A DNA stretch of 64,000 nt from PALSA-188 sp963720075 (GTDB lineage: Bacteria > Acidobacteriota > Terriglobia > Terriglobales > Acidobacteriaceae). Positions within the stretch are counted from its first letter, which is position 1. Every line of letters begins with the position of its first letter. Below are positions 34,914 through 43,987 of this stretch, piece by piece. The position numbers were made by a program, and so were the translations under genes. A model generated the notes under the pieces. That model had not been told where the DNA came from. It did not search any database and saw only the letters and a list, made by a program, of their open reading frames with translations. Location: contig CAVREG010000019.1 of assembly GCA_963720075.1 (NCBI GenBank), positions 558,001 through 622,000 of the forward strand, read 5' to 3'.

Positions 34914-35891
34914 CTACTCGGAAACGGTGTGTTCTTCGCTCTGTGCTCGCAGAACGCGGTCCAGGGAATAGGGCGCGCGCCGGGATGGCTCGTGATAGTG
35001 CCGGACTTGCATCTCTCCCAATAATCCGACTGCCAGCATATTGAAACCGCCAAGCAGCAGGACGGCTCCGAAAATCATCAGGGGGCCGTGCTTCATCATC
35101 ACGTCGTTGTGATTGAGGAATTTTTCAACAAATAGCCAAAACGTCACTCCCGAACCTGCAAGGATGCTCAACATTCCTAGTGTTCCAAAGAAGTGAAGAG
35201 GACGGGACAGATATCGCAGCAGAAAACGAATAGTAATCAGATCAAAGAACACTCTGAAAGTTCGTGAGATTCCGTAATGGGAAGCTCCACGCTCGCGGTT
35301 CACGTTGCGAATTGGCACTTCACAAATTGACGCGCCATGCCACGATGCCAGCGCCGGTATGAAGCGATGAAGCTCGCCATAAAGCGGAACCTGTTCAAGA
35401 ATCTCGCGACGATATGCTTTATAGGTGGTACCGAAATCGTGAATATCCACGCCGCTTAATTTTGCCATCAACCAATTGGCGCACTTCGACGGAATACGGC
35501 GCAACCACAGATTGTCAATGCGAACCTTCCGCCATCCACTCACAATGTCATAGCCTTCGGCGATCTTTTCCAGGAACAGCGGGATATCGGCGGGGTCATG
35601 CTGAAGATCTCCGTCCATCGCTATCACGTACTCGCCGCGCGAATGATCAAAGCCAGCCGCCAAAGCCGATGTCTGACCAAAGTTACGGCGAAGCTTTACC
35701 ACGGTGACACGGCTATCAATGGCTGCGATCTCGCGAAGAAGGTTGAACGTGCGATCTTTGGAGCCATCGTCAACCAGCACGATTTCAAAGCTCTCGCCAT
35801 TGATTTCCATCACCGCCTTGAGGCGATCATAAAGGTCGGTCACGTTCTCCTGTTCGTCATGCAGGGGAACAACTATGGAATATTTGGGCAT
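34914..35891 (-). CDS. Glycosyltransferase family 2 (dolichyl/undecaprenyl-phosphate sugar transferase-like)
   Basis: 325 residues. A GT-A catalytic domain (~1-220) has YSIVVPLHDEQENV, IVLVDDGSKDRT, the metal-binding AMDGDLQHDPADI (DxD, ~94-96) and a QxxRW-like region. It is followed by two transmembrane helices (~235-260 and 275-300) with a short tail. This is the DPM1/ArnC/GtrB architecture, transferring a nucleotide sugar to a polyprenyl phosphate on the inner membrane. The sugar is unknown. No partner flippase or transferase is nearby. Confidence 0.9.
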   Translation of the reverse strand: MPKYSIVVPLHDEQENVTDLYDRLKAVMEINGESFEIVLVDDGSKDRTFNLLREIAAIDSRVTVVKLRRNFGQTSALAAGFDHSRGEYVIAMDGDLQHDPADIPLFLEKIAEGYDIVSGWRKVRIDNLWLRRIPSKCANWLMAKLSGVDIHDFGTTYKAYRREILEQVPLYGELHRFIPALASWHGASICEVPIRNVNRERGASHYGISRTFRVFFDLITIRFLLRYLSRPLHFFGTLGMLSILAGSGVTFWLFVEKFLNHNDVMMKHGPLMIFGAVLLLGGFNMLAVGLLGEMQVRHYHEPSRRAPYSLDRVLRAQSEEHTVSE

Positions 35892-36083
35892 GAGTTTCTA
35901 TTATACGATTCTGGAGCGCGTTTTCGACAACTACTGCTAGCCTGTCCCTACAAAGCCCTTGCGCGTGCCTGAACCATAAACTAAACCCCATCCTTTGCAC
36001 TTTCTAATGGGTTTCCGTATAAGATGCGAGTCAGAAGCAAGAGTCAAGAACGGTGAACTGGTCGAGAGACGGAGACCATAATA

Positions 36084-36239
36084 ATGGACATCGTGGTGAT
36101 TATGTTTGGAAGCGTGATCTCTACAATGACGGCGCTAACTTTTTTGGAGGTTCGACGAATCCGTAAAATGGCGGAATCGAAAAAATCTGTGGTATCGGCC
36201 AGCGAGACTCCCTCCAGCGATCGCAGCGTCAGCCGCTAG
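36084..36239 (+). CDS. 51-residue single-pass membrane miniprotein
   Basis: ATG at 36084 with GGAG 8 nt upstream; TAG at 36237-36239. The N-terminal half is hydrophobic (DIVVIMFGSVISTMTALTFL), followed by basic EVRRIRKMAESKK and a Ser-rich tail. This is a typical small inner-membrane protein layout with the basic end cytoplasmic. No family is recognised. It lies 58 bp before the MgtE-like gene on the same strand and could be cotranscribed with it. Confidence 0.5.
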   Translation: MDIVVIMFGSVISTMTALTFLEVRRIRKMAESKKSVVSASETPSSDRSVSR

Positions 36240-36297
36240 GCCAGCTTTCTGGGCAATTGCGCCTAAGCCAGCTCATCTGATACCTGATCGCCTAAAA

Positions 36298-37593
36298 TTG
36301 GCCTTTTCTGCTTTTCTATTGACACTTTCTACTTCTCAGAACATTCTCGATTCAGTGACTACACTTGCCCTCACCGAGGTTTTGGGGCTTCCGGTTTTCG
36401 ACACCACCGGAGCGCGATGCGGGCGTGTGCACGAGATGGCCTTGCAACCTCAGGAAGACCGCAATCATGTGTCCCTCATGATTGTCCGGACCAAATCGGG
36501 CGACCGTGTGCTTCCATTCACTTCGGTATCCGCCATCAACGGCGAGATCCGAGCCGCAACCTCTGCGTCCTCCTGGCCGCAGTCGGATGGATCGGAGGGC
36601 CTCTTCCTCGCCCGCGACCTGTTAGATCAACAAATCATTGACGTCTTCGGCCGAAAAGTTGTTCGGGTCAATGACGTGGACATGCATCAGGAACCGCACT
36701 GCGAACACCCCGTTTTGAAAGTCGGTTCCGTGGATGTGGGCGCCAGAGGAGCCGTTCGTCGTCTGTTAAAGGGCGTAGTGCCCGCCGGCGCGCTGCGAAA
36801 GTTGCTTTCTCAGATTCCAGCGCGCAGTATTCCGTGGGAGTTCGTGGACGTAATCGAGACGGATCCCGCTCGCCGGGTAAAGCTGAAAATCTCGAACGAA
36901 CGTCTAGCCAAACTCCATCCTGCGGACATCGCCGACATAATCGAAGAGCTTGCTCCGAGCGAGCGGTCAGCGGTCTTCGAGACGCTGGACGAAGGCCTTG
37001 CCGCCGAGGCGTTGGAGGAAATTAATCCCAAGGTCCAGAAAGCAATTGTCGAATCCCTGGAGTCCGAGCGTGCCGCGGAAATCGTGGAAGAGATGGATCC
37101 GGACGCCGCCGCCGACCTGCTTGCCGACCTGACCGAGCAGCACAGCTCCGACATTCTTCAGGAAATGGCGCCTGAAGAGCGCAAAGAAATGGTCGAACTA
37201 CTGGAGTTCGGCGAAAACACCGCGGCCGGCCGCATGAACACCGACTACTTGTCGTTGGGCGTGAAGGCAACCGTACATGACGCGGTGGAAACATTGCGCC
37301 GCTTCGAGGGTGGAGTTGAGACCGTGAGCACGATCTATCTGACCGATTCCAGGGGAACCTTGGCAGGCGCTGTGCCGCTGGCCAAGCTGGTATTGGCCTC
37401 GCAAGAGACGGCGTTACTTTCGCTTACCCAGGAACCTCTGATCTCCTGCACGGAAAAGGCGCGCGAAAAGGAAGTAGCGGAGTTGTTCGATAAATACAAT
37501 CTACTGACGCTGCCGGTAGTGAACAACGAAAAAAAGCTGATCGGCGTGATCACATCAGACGACGTAATCAGCATGTTGCGCGCCCAACTTTAG
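36298..37593 (+). CDS. PRC-barrel / MgtE N-terminal / CBS domain protein lacking the Mg2+ channel domain
   Basis: 431 residues, or ~412 if it starts at the GTG at 36355. A PRC-barrel-like region (~25-90) and a second one (~100-170, ARDLLDQQIIDVFGRKVVRVNDV) are followed by a helical MgtE-N superhelix (~205-310; LHPADIADIIEELAPSERSAVFETL and repeats) and two CBS motifs (~315-430; LPVVNNEKKLIGVITSDDVI). The ~170-residue five-helix transport domain of MgtE is absent and the gene ends cleanly. It is probably a soluble sensor or regulator of divalent metal transport; in related bacteria such proteins often sit beside Nramp-type transporters, which are not present here. Confidence 0.85.
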   Translation: MAFSAFLLTLSTSQNILDSVTTLALTEVLGLPVFDTTGARCGRVHEMALQPQEDRNHVSLMIVRTKSGDRVLPFTSVSAINGEIRAATSASSWPQSDGSEGLFLARDLLDQQIIDVFGRKVVRVNDVDMHQEPHCEHPVLKVGSVDVGARGAVRRLLKGVVPAGALRKLLSQIPARSIPWEFVDVIETDPARRVKLKISNERLAKLHPADIADIIEELAPSERSAVFETLDEGLAAEALEEINPKVQKAIVESLESERAAEIVEEMDPDAAADLLADLTEQHSSDILQEMAPEERKEMVELLEFGENTAAGRMNTDYLSLGVKATVHDAVETLRRFEGGVETVSTIYLTDSRGTLAGAVPLAKLVLASQETALLSLTQEPLISCTEKAREKEVAELFDKYNLLTLPVVNNEKKLIGVITSDDVISMLRAQL

Positions 37594-37612
37594 GTAGCCT
37601 GTTCAGCCGAAA

Positions 37613-37945
37613 CTATGCGCTTTTCTTTCGGCGGGACCCCGGGCGGCCTTCTTTCTTGTTTTTCCCTGACGCTCCGACGACGACCTCCAGGGGACGTGTT
37701 CGTTTGGCAACTCTCGCCTCGGGAGTCTCCGGGCCGAAGAGTCGCGCCAAATAATCGTCCTTGCACTCTGCCGAGCAAAAGTGAACAGCTAGGGGGTGAA
37801 CCGCGTTCGGCCTTTCCCAGGTTGAGAGGATCGTGACTTCCCTACGCGCAGAGGCGGCACCGACTGCCTCAGCTGCGAGACCTAAAATCCAGACCTCAGA
37901 CGGTTCCTTAACCGCACCGCAGGAATCGCATCCAAACTGAATCAT
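37613..37945 (-). CDS. Small zinc-finger-like protein, unknown function
   Basis: 110 residues. An N-terminal pair FGCDSCG (C-x-x-C) and a later HFCSAECKDDYLARLFG (C-x-x-x-C) could bind one zinc, in the style of FCS/TRASH-type fingers. The C-terminus is very basic (SGKNKKEGRPGSRRKKSA). A GAGGTG lies before the ATG at 37945. It is convergent with the MgtE-like gene, with 19 bp between them. Confidence 0.7.
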   Translation of the reverse strand: MIQFGCDSCGAVKEPSEVWILGLAAEAVGAASARREVTILSTWERPNAVHPLAVHFCSAECKDDYLARLFGPETPEARVAKRTRPLEVVVGASGKNKKEGRPGSRRKKSA

Positions 37946-38104
37946 AAGAGCACCTCAATGGGATCAGATGAATGATTTGATTTATCTGTTGCACAACGCT
38001 TCCAGAAGTGCGAATTGCGGGGAAGGTTGGCCTCGGATAATTGAGGAAAGGGGCCCAACTTTCACAGGCTGCAAGAAAAAAAACGCAGCAGTGGTGAAAT
38101 AGCT

Positions 38105-38182
38105 TTGAAGGGGCGGGGCTTTAGCCCCGCCGATAACCAATTCAGAAGACTTACGGCGCGGCTGAAAGCCGCGCCCTTTCAA
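38105..38182. repeat. Double-hairpin palindromic (REP/BIME-like) element
   Basis: Two perfect 8-bp hairpins, GGCGGGGC-TTTA-GCCCCGCC (38112-38131) and GGCGCGGC-TGAAA-GCCGCGCC (38155-38175), are arranged so the whole unit reads similarly on both strands. The outer ends are TTTGAAGGG and CCCTTTCAAA. The rest of the 371-bp intergenic stretch 37946-38316 shows no gene. Mirror-image short frames on the two strands are a by-product of the palindrome. Confidence 0.75.
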
Positions 38183-38316
38183 ATCTGTTCAGACCACAGA
38201 GAGTTTTTCCGCAACCTGTTTCAGTCGGGCCATACACTTTACCAATCAGAAGCGCCCATATATCCGCGTCGTTTCTTGGTAGTCTATTGGCCTGAAAAAC
38301 TGGGAGCGCTAAACAT

Positions 38317-39480
38317 ATGCTGACACGACGAAAATTCGTATCCACGGGATTGAGGGCCGGAGCGGGACTGGCGGCCGGAGCGGCGACCGCGTTGCTCAGT
38401 AGTTGCGCTCATCGAGTACACGGGCCTACGGGACTTGCGACAGTGAACAACCAGATCACTGGTCCCGGCTCACTAAAGGCGCACGCGGCGGCGCACGGCC
38501 TGCTCACGGGCGCGGCGGTTGCGATTCCGCTTCTGCGATCCGATCCGGTGTATGCGCGAACTTTATCCGAGCAGTACAGCATCCTGGTCGCAGAGAACGC
38601 GATGAAATGGAAAGCGCTGCGGCCTGCCCCGGATCGTTTCTCATTCGGCGAAGCGGATGAACTTGTGGCTTTCGCCGAGCAGAATGCGATTAAAGTCCGC
38701 GGACATAATCTTTGCTGGCATGAAGCCCTGCCGGATTGGTTTGCGGCGACCGTGACCAAAGAAAATGCGCGTCAATTTCTGACAGACCACATCATGACCG
38801 TGGCTGGGCACTTCAAAGGCAAATTGCAGTCGTGGGACGTGGTGAACGAAGCCGTGGACGCCAAGAGTGGACGTCCCGACGGGCTTCGACAATCTCCGTG
38901 GCTTGAGATGCTGGGCCCCGATTATCTCGATATTGCGTTTCGAACTGCGCGAGAGGCCGATCCCGATGCGCTCCTGACCTATAACGAATATGGCATCGAG
39001 TATGACAATGAAGTAGAGGCGCAAAAGCGAGCCTTCACGCTGCAACTGCTTCGCCGCCTGAAAGCCTCGAACGTGCCGCTCGATGCGGTTGGGATTCAGT
39101 CGCATATCAGGGCGGGATCTCCACTTTCTTTCGGCCATGGCATTCGTGAGTTCATCGCTAGCGCGCGGCAGATGGGCCTTCAGGTATTCATCACCGAGAT
39201 GGATGTCAATGACGATGAGCTACCCTATGACGACCCGGCCAAAGTAGACCATGCGATTGCCGCCGTTTACCGTGACTATCTGACCACGGTTCTTGCTGAA
39301 CCGGCAGTGATGGCCGTTCTCACGTGGGGCGTCAGCGACGCTCACACCTGGCTGAATAATCCCATGCGCAAACAAAGGCATCCCAATCGCCCGCAAAGGC
39401 CTTTACCATTCGACGAAAACTATCGTCCTAAAGAAGCATTCTTCGCGATGCGAGATAGTTTCGACCAAAGGCATATCTAG
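38317..39480 (+). CDS. Endo-1,4-beta-xylanase, glycoside hydrolase family 10
   Basis: 387 residues. The N-terminus has a twin-arginine motif (RRKFVSTG), a hydrophobic Ala/Gly stretch and a lipobox-like LLSSC (~26-30), so it is exported and possibly a lipoprotein. The GH10 TIM barrel follows: FSILVAENAMKW-like YSILVAENAMKWKALRP, VRGHNLCWHEALPDWF, the acid/base Glu in SWDVVNEAVD (~172), YNEYGIE, GIQSHI, the nucleophile Glu in VFITEMDVND (~290), and LTWGVSD. It cleaves xylan backbones. A CE4 deacetylase gene follows after 30 bp, probably cotranscribed. GGGAG is upstream of the ATG. Confidence 0.95.
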   Translation: MLTRRKFVSTGLRAGAGLAAGAATALLSSCAHRVHGPTGLATVNNQITGPGSLKAHAAAHGLLTGAAVAIPLLRSDPVYARTLSEQYSILVAENAMKWKALRPAPDRFSFGEADELVAFAEQNAIKVRGHNLCWHEALPDWFAATVTKENARQFLTDHIMTVAGHFKGKLQSWDVVNEAVDAKSGRPDGLRQSPWLEMLGPDYLDIAFRTAREADPDALLTYNEYGIEYDNEVEAQKRAFTLQLLRRLKASNVPLDAVGIQSHIRAGSPLSFGHGIREFIASARQMGLQVFITEMDVNDDELPYDDPAKVDHAIAAVYRDYLTTVLAEPAVMAVLTWGVSDAHTWLNNPMRKQRHPNRPQRPLPFDENYRPKEAFFAMRDSFDQRHI

Positions 39481-39510
39481 AAATCGTTTCAGAGATTAAG
39501 AGGAGAGACC

Positions 39511-40464
39511 GTGACGATATCGCAACTTAGTCGTTGGGTGATGTGCATTCTGATTGCATCTCCTCTCGCATTCGGAGGCAACCCAGCATCTCAACCGGCG
39601 GCAAATAACCAGGCTGCGCCCGAAGTCGCACTGACATTCGACGACCTTCCTGCTCACGGGCAACTTCCGCCGGGGCTCACTCGGGAAGACATTGCAAATA
39701 GCATCATCAAAACGCTTCAGGCCGTCAATGCGCCGCCGATTTATGGTTTCGTCAATGCCAAGAGGCTCGGGGAGGATCCGTCCACCGCGCAGGTCCTTCA
39801 GCTTTGGCGTGATGCCGGATTCCCGCTGGGCAATCACACTTTCTCGCACATGGACCTCAACGCTAATTCCACGGAGGCTTTTGAGCAAGATCTGCTTGCC
39901 GATGAGCCAACTCTGAAAAAGTACATGGGAAATAAGGATTTCCGCTGGCTTCGATATCCTTTTCTCAACGAGGGAAAGACTGTCGAACAACACCATGCCA
40001 TCATTGCGTTCCTCAAAGACCACGGATACAGGGTCGCGGAAGTCACGCTGAGTTTTGGCGACTACGGATACAACGAGCCCTATGCGCGCTGCCTCGCGAA
40101 AAATGATGAAAAAGCAATCGAGGAACTGAGGCAGAGTTATCTCGACGGTGCGGCGGAGTCGCTCGCAGAAAGCCAGAAAATGGCCAATCTCGTCTATGGC
40201 CGCGATATCAAGTACGTCATGCTACTGCACATCGGCGGCTTCGAGACGGTCATGCTCCCGCACCTCCTCGATCTACTCAAGCAGCGCGATTTCAAACTGA
40301 TCACTTTGCCCGACGCAGAGAGCGATCCGGCTTACGCGATTGATCCGGATCTCTCCGGCAACTGGGGTGGAACATTCTTGCAGCAGATGATGCTTGCCAA
40401 ACATATCCCACTCCTGCCGCAGGGCGAAGACCGCCTCGCCGAGGCTAACAAGCTCTGCCGTTGA
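39511..40464 (+). CDS. Polysaccharide deacetylase (carbohydrate esterase family 4, NodB-like)
   Basis: 317 residues with a signal peptide (SRWVMCILIASPLAFG). The NodB domain shows motif 1 VALTFDDLPAHG (Asp base and metal Asp, ~44-45), motif 2 GNHTFSHMDLN (two metal His, ~108-112) and motif 3 RWLRYPFLNEG. The LHIGGFE region near the end may hold the final His. CE4 enzymes deacetylate chitin, peptidoglycan or acetyl-xylan; the adjacent GH10 gene makes acetyl-xylan plausible but not proven. The start is GTG at 39511 with AGGAGAG 6 nt upstream. Confidence 0.88.
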   Translation: MTISQLSRWVMCILIASPLAFGGNPASQPAANNQAAPEVALTFDDLPAHGQLPPGLTREDIANSIIKTLQAVNAPPIYGFVNAKRLGEDPSTAQVLQLWRDAGFPLGNHTFSHMDLNANSTEAFEQDLLADEPTLKKYMGNKDFRWLRYPFLNEGKTVEQHHAIIAFLKDHGYRVAEVTLSFGDYGYNEPYARCLAKNDEKAIEELRQSYLDGAAESLAESQKMANLVYGRDIKYVMLLHIGGFETVMLPHLLDLLKQRDFKLITLPDAESDPAYAIDPDLSGNWGGTFLQQMMLAKHIPLLPQGEDRLAEANKLCR

Positions 40465-40649
40465 CTGCCGCCGAGATGCCAAGCTCCTCAACGGCGGTCA
40501 ATTCCCCATTCCGGCTAATCTTCCTACATATTGAAAATAATTGGCGACAACCGTCGCCTGTCATTGCTACAATGCCGCCAAGGTTATTCGGGCGGAGTAC
40601 CCCAAGGCCCCTGTCAAACGTACTCACAAACACCAGACAGGAGGCAGTT

Positions 40650-41648
40650 GTGCTCAAATCATCTTTGTTTCTGACCCTCGTTCTATCCCTTGCAGCCCCA
40701 GTCGTGGCTCAATCTGCAATCAAAGAGTTTCTTCCCGCGGGAACCCTTTTGACCTGCACCATGAGCGAACCCAATTTCTCTTCGAAAACTGCGCAAAACG
40801 GTGATCCCGTTCTTTGCCATCTCGCGCAGGTTTCGAGCTTCGGCCACCCCGTGTTCCCGCGAGGCGCCTACCTTACCGGACATTTAGAAGACTCAAGAAA
40901 TCCTGGCCACTTCGTTGGCAAGGGCTGGCTTGAGATTGACTTCGACCGCATTATTCTGCCCGGCCCGGAAATCTTTACCCTGGCCGCGAAGGTCATCTCC
41001 ACGCCCCACTATAAGGTGGATCGCGACGGCAAAATTCATGGACGCGGCCATCCGGTGCGCGATTCCGTCGAATGGATGCTCCCGCCACTGTGGCCAATGA
41101 AAGTAATCCTGTTGCCCAGGCGCGGTCCCTATCCTACGTTCAAGGGCGAAACCCGCCTTACCATGCGCCTTATGGAGGACGTGGAAATTCCCGCGTTGGC
41201 CAGCAATGTTCCCATGCCGCCCTGGCGCACCGAGCGTCCCTCCAGTTATATGCAGCCAGGGCCTCGTTTGTGGCGGGACGAAACCCAGTCGGTTGCTGCG
41301 CATAACTATTACCCGCAATCCAGTGAGTCGCACGTGCAAGTCCAGTCCGCAGCCTATACCTGGACTTCGCCCAGCAGAATCACAAGCACGCCGCGGACTT
41401 CGCAGCCGACGCTACTGGTCCTAAAAGATAGCTCCGCCTATTTGGCGCAGAGTTATTGGATAGAAAATGACCGGCTGCACTGTGTAACTCAAGGCGCGAA
41501 GGACCGGTACATACCACTGGAGATGGTGGACCTGGCCGAGACCGTACGCCTGAATCATGAGCGCAATATAGATTTGAATTTGAAATCGCGCCCATCATCA
41601 TCATTAGCCGATAACGGACAGGGGACGACGCAGATCACGCAGCATTAA
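40650..41648 (+). CDS. Secreted protein of unknown function
   Basis: 332 residues from the GTG at 40650, chosen because AGGAGG is 5 nt upstream and a signal peptide starts immediately (LKSSLFLTLVLSLAAPVVAQS). The first ~120 residues are beta-rich (IKEFLPAGTLLTCTMSEPNF, VFPRGAYLTGHLED, GKGWLEIDFDRIILPG), recalling TrbI/VirB10-like or capsule-export beta domains. A Pro/Ser/Tyr-rich middle and a short C-terminal domain (LVLKDSSAYLAQSYWIENDRLHCVT) follow. That last motif occurs in other acidobacterial secreted proteins. Function unknown. Confidence 0.72.
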   Translation: MLKSSLFLTLVLSLAAPVVAQSAIKEFLPAGTLLTCTMSEPNFSSKTAQNGDPVLCHLAQVSSFGHPVFPRGAYLTGHLEDSRNPGHFVGKGWLEIDFDRIILPGPEIFTLAAKVISTPHYKVDRDGKIHGRGHPVRDSVEWMLPPLWPMKVILLPRRGPYPTFKGETRLTMRLMEDVEIPALASNVPMPPWRTERPSSYMQPGPRLWRDETQSVAAHNYYPQSSESHVQVQSAAYTWTSPSRITSTPRTSQPTLLVLKDSSAYLAQSYWIENDRLHCVTQGAKDRYIPLEMVDLAETVRLNHERNIDLNLKSRPSSSLADNGQGTTQITQH

Positions 41649-41773
41649 GGCGACTGGAGCGGGCGGCCCAGCCACCCGTTCATCGCTGGTGCAACGTCCG
41701 CGTTGCCAGTGTTCCATCCGTTCTAAGGGAACTGCGTGCGCACAGGGGGCGTATAAGAGAAGAGGGCAGTTTC

Positions 41774-42451
41774 TTGCAGATGTGGCAGACAATCCGCTCT
41801 TCGGTATTTGGCCGCCATGGCCACGATTGCCCGTATGCAGCCGTCGTCCTCTCCGGCGGCTATGAGGAGGCTGGCGATCATGGCCGATTCAAAGTTGAGT
41901 CTGGCGATGTCGTTTTGCACGAACGCTTTGAATCACATATAAACCGCTTCTCGGGTGTAGGTACGGTGGTGCTCAATCTTCCTCTACCGAAGGAACGCTC
42001 CTTCATACCGGGGCTGGGAACGGTTGCAAATCCTGACCTGATCGTGCGTCTGGCGGAGAAGAGCCAAGCCCAAGCGGCACGACTTCTTCTATCTTCAATC
42101 GTCGCACGAGAAACAGAGTGGACCGACTGGCCCGATGAACTGGCGTCGGCCTTGATTGCGAACCCGTCTCTGAGTCTGTTGCGTTGGAGTGAAGGCGAGG
42201 GGCTGACGCCGTGGCAGGTGTCCCGGGGCTTTATGCAGATATTCGGTCTGTCTCCCTCGGCCTTCCGAGCCAGGGCGCGCGCTCGTCAAGCCTGGAAGTC
42301 CATCGAGACGAACAAAGAATCGCTCGCGGAGATTTCTACAGCTCTTGGCTTTGCAGATCAATCCCACATGACGCGTAGCGTGAAGCAGCTCACCGGCATG
42401 GGGCCACAAGCATGGCGGAAAGCTGCAAATAGATTCAAGACACAACTGTGA
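41774..42451 (+). CDS. AraC family transcriptional regulator
   Basis: 225 residues. A short cupin-like N-terminal half (YAAVVLSGGYEEAGDHGRFKVESGDVVLHERFESHINRF) is followed by a C-terminal AraC/XylS double helix-turn-helix (~130-220; LTPWQVSRGFMQIFGLSPSAFRARARARQAWKSI and LAEISTALGFADQSHMTRSVKQLTGMGPQAWRK). The start is TTG at 41774 or ATG at 41780. The amidohydrolase gene begins 23 bp downstream, so the pair is probably one unit and the amidohydrolase a candidate target. Confidence 0.88.
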   Translation: MQMWQTIRSSVFGRHGHDCPYAAVVLSGGYEEAGDHGRFKVESGDVVLHERFESHINRFSGVGTVVLNLPLPKERSFIPGLGTVANPDLIVRLAEKSQAQAARLLLSSIVARETEWTDWPDELASALIANPSLSLLRWSEGEGLTPWQVSRGFMQIFGLSPSAFRARARARQAWKSIETNKESLAEISTALGFADQSHMTRSVKQLTGMGPQAWRKAANRFKTQL

Positions 42452-42473
42452 GCCGACAGGTAGAACGTATGAT

Positions 42474-43736
42474 ATGCATCGCTCTGTCAGTTTCGTTCTC
42501 TCCATCCTCGCTCTTCTGTACAGTGGTTTGTTTATCTGTAAACCAACCCGCGCATCAGATTTAGTGCTAACTCACGCGAAGGTCTATACCTCGCCAACCG
42601 ACGGGCCGATCGACGACGGAACCATTGTGATCCACAATGGAAAGATCCGTGCTGTTGGTCCGAGCAGAACCACGAAGGCGCCACGTTTCGCTCGCGCTGT
42701 TACCGTTATCGACTGTAAGGGCATGACAATAACCGCCGGCTTCTGGAACAGCCACGTGCATATTTTTACGGATGCGCTGCTCGATGCCGAATATAAGAAG
42801 CCGGCATCGATTACGGACGAGATGCAAAAGATGTTTACGCAGTGGGGCTTTACGACTGTGTTTGACCTGGCCTCCGTGCTCTCGAACACGAATTACATCC
42901 GCCGGCACATTGCGGATGGTTCGATTATTGGGCCGCGGATATTGACAGTGGGCGAGCCCTTCTATGGGAAGGGCGGGACGCCCGTTTATGTAGCGCCGTT
43001 TCTGGCTGACCACCATGTGCCCTCTGCCGAGGTGGACACAATTCCGGAGGCTGTGGCACGCGTGCATTATCAGGTGCGCGATGGCGCTGACGGCATAAAA
43101 ATTTTCGCGGGTTCAATCGAGACCGGCGGTGTATTGCTCATGCGGCCCGACCTCGCCAAGGCGATTGTGGATGCAGCGCACGGCGAGCACAGACTGGTGT
43201 TTTCGCATCCTTCGACAATGGAGGGCGTGGAGCTTTCGCTGGATAGCGGCGTGGACATCCTGGCACACGTTGCGCTGATGGGAGGGCCGTGGCCCCCGAG
43301 TCTTGTGCAGCGGATGAAGGCAGCGCATATGAGCCTCATCCCGACGTTGACGATGTTCGACGTGGAAGCGAAGAAAGCGAAGGTCTCCGAACAGGAGGAC
43401 CAGGAGTGGATGGACCTCGCGGTGCATCAGTTGCAGGTTTTTCACGAAGCCGGAGGCGAGATTCTGTTCGGAACGGATGTGGGCTACACCGACCACTACG
43501 ACACTGCCGAGGAATATTCGCTGATGCAGAAGTCGGGTATGAGTTTCCCTGAGATCCTCGCTTCGCTGACCACAACTCCCGCGCGGCGCTTCGGTTATTT
43601 CAGTCGCGCCGGTCGACTCGCCAGGAATATGGATGCCGACATGGTTGTTCTCGATGGCGATCCGGCCAGAGACATAGAGGCGTTCTCGAGAGTTCACTAC
43701 ACGATTCGCGGTGGAAAGATCATCTACAGGCACTAG
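42474..43736 (+). CDS. Secreted metal-dependent amidohydrolase (imidazolonepropionase/prolidase-like)
   Basis: 420 residues with a signal peptide (SFVLSILALLYSGLFI, then RAS). Amidohydrolase superfamily metal ligands are visible: GFWNSHVHIF (HxH, ~96-98), GIKIFAGS (Lys for the carboxylate bridge, ~204), VFSHPS, ILAHVAL and EILFGTDVGY (Asp, ~340). The beta-sandwich part flanks the barrel at both ends (GTIVIHNGKIRAVGPS, DADMVVLDGDPARDI). The TIM barrel is complete. The substrate is unknown; related exported enzymes act on dipeptides or cyclic amides. It follows the AraC regulator closely. Confidence 0.9.
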   Translation: MHRSVSFVLSILALLYSGLFICKPTRASDLVLTHAKVYTSPTDGPIDDGTIVIHNGKIRAVGPSRTTKAPRFARAVTVIDCKGMTITAGFWNSHVHIFTDALLDAEYKKPASITDEMQKMFTQWGFTTVFDLASVLSNTNYIRRHIADGSIIGPRILTVGEPFYGKGGTPVYVAPFLADHHVPSAEVDTIPEAVARVHYQVRDGADGIKIFAGSIETGGVLLMRPDLAKAIVDAAHGEHRLVFSHPSTMEGVELSLDSGVDILAHVALMGGPWPPSLVQRMKAAHMSLIPTLTMFDVEAKKAKVSEQEDQEWMDLAVHQLQVFHEAGGEILFGTDVGYTDHYDTAEEYSLMQKSGMSFPEILASLTTTPARRFGYFSRAGRLARNMDADMVVLDGDPARDIEAFSRVHYTIRGGKIIYRH

Positions 43737-43987
43737 CGCCGCCACTAAAACTCCATCCTTTGCAATCAACTCCCAAATCACAGACGACTCAAAAGTTACC
43801 CATGGTCGGAGCTCAACATGTTAGGACCGATTCAATCTTGCCAAGAGACACAGTTCCTATAAAAGCGATGAGAAGGCGGGCGGGCGGGCCCGTCTTTGCA
43901 AGATTTTGATCTCCTTACCATAATAACCATCGTGCTGATGCTATCAGCCGATCGTCCACACTTGAAGTTCCGCTCTTTGTGCTTCAT

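Noticed and set aside
38105..38323. Mirror-image short frames around 38.1-38.3 kb as real small genes
   Set aside because: They arise from the palindromic repeat and lack ribosome-binding sites.
43113..43781. A 222-codon minus-strand open frame opposite the amidohydrolase
   Set aside because: The plus frame carries all metal-binding motifs of the amidohydrolase; the minus frame is a shadow.
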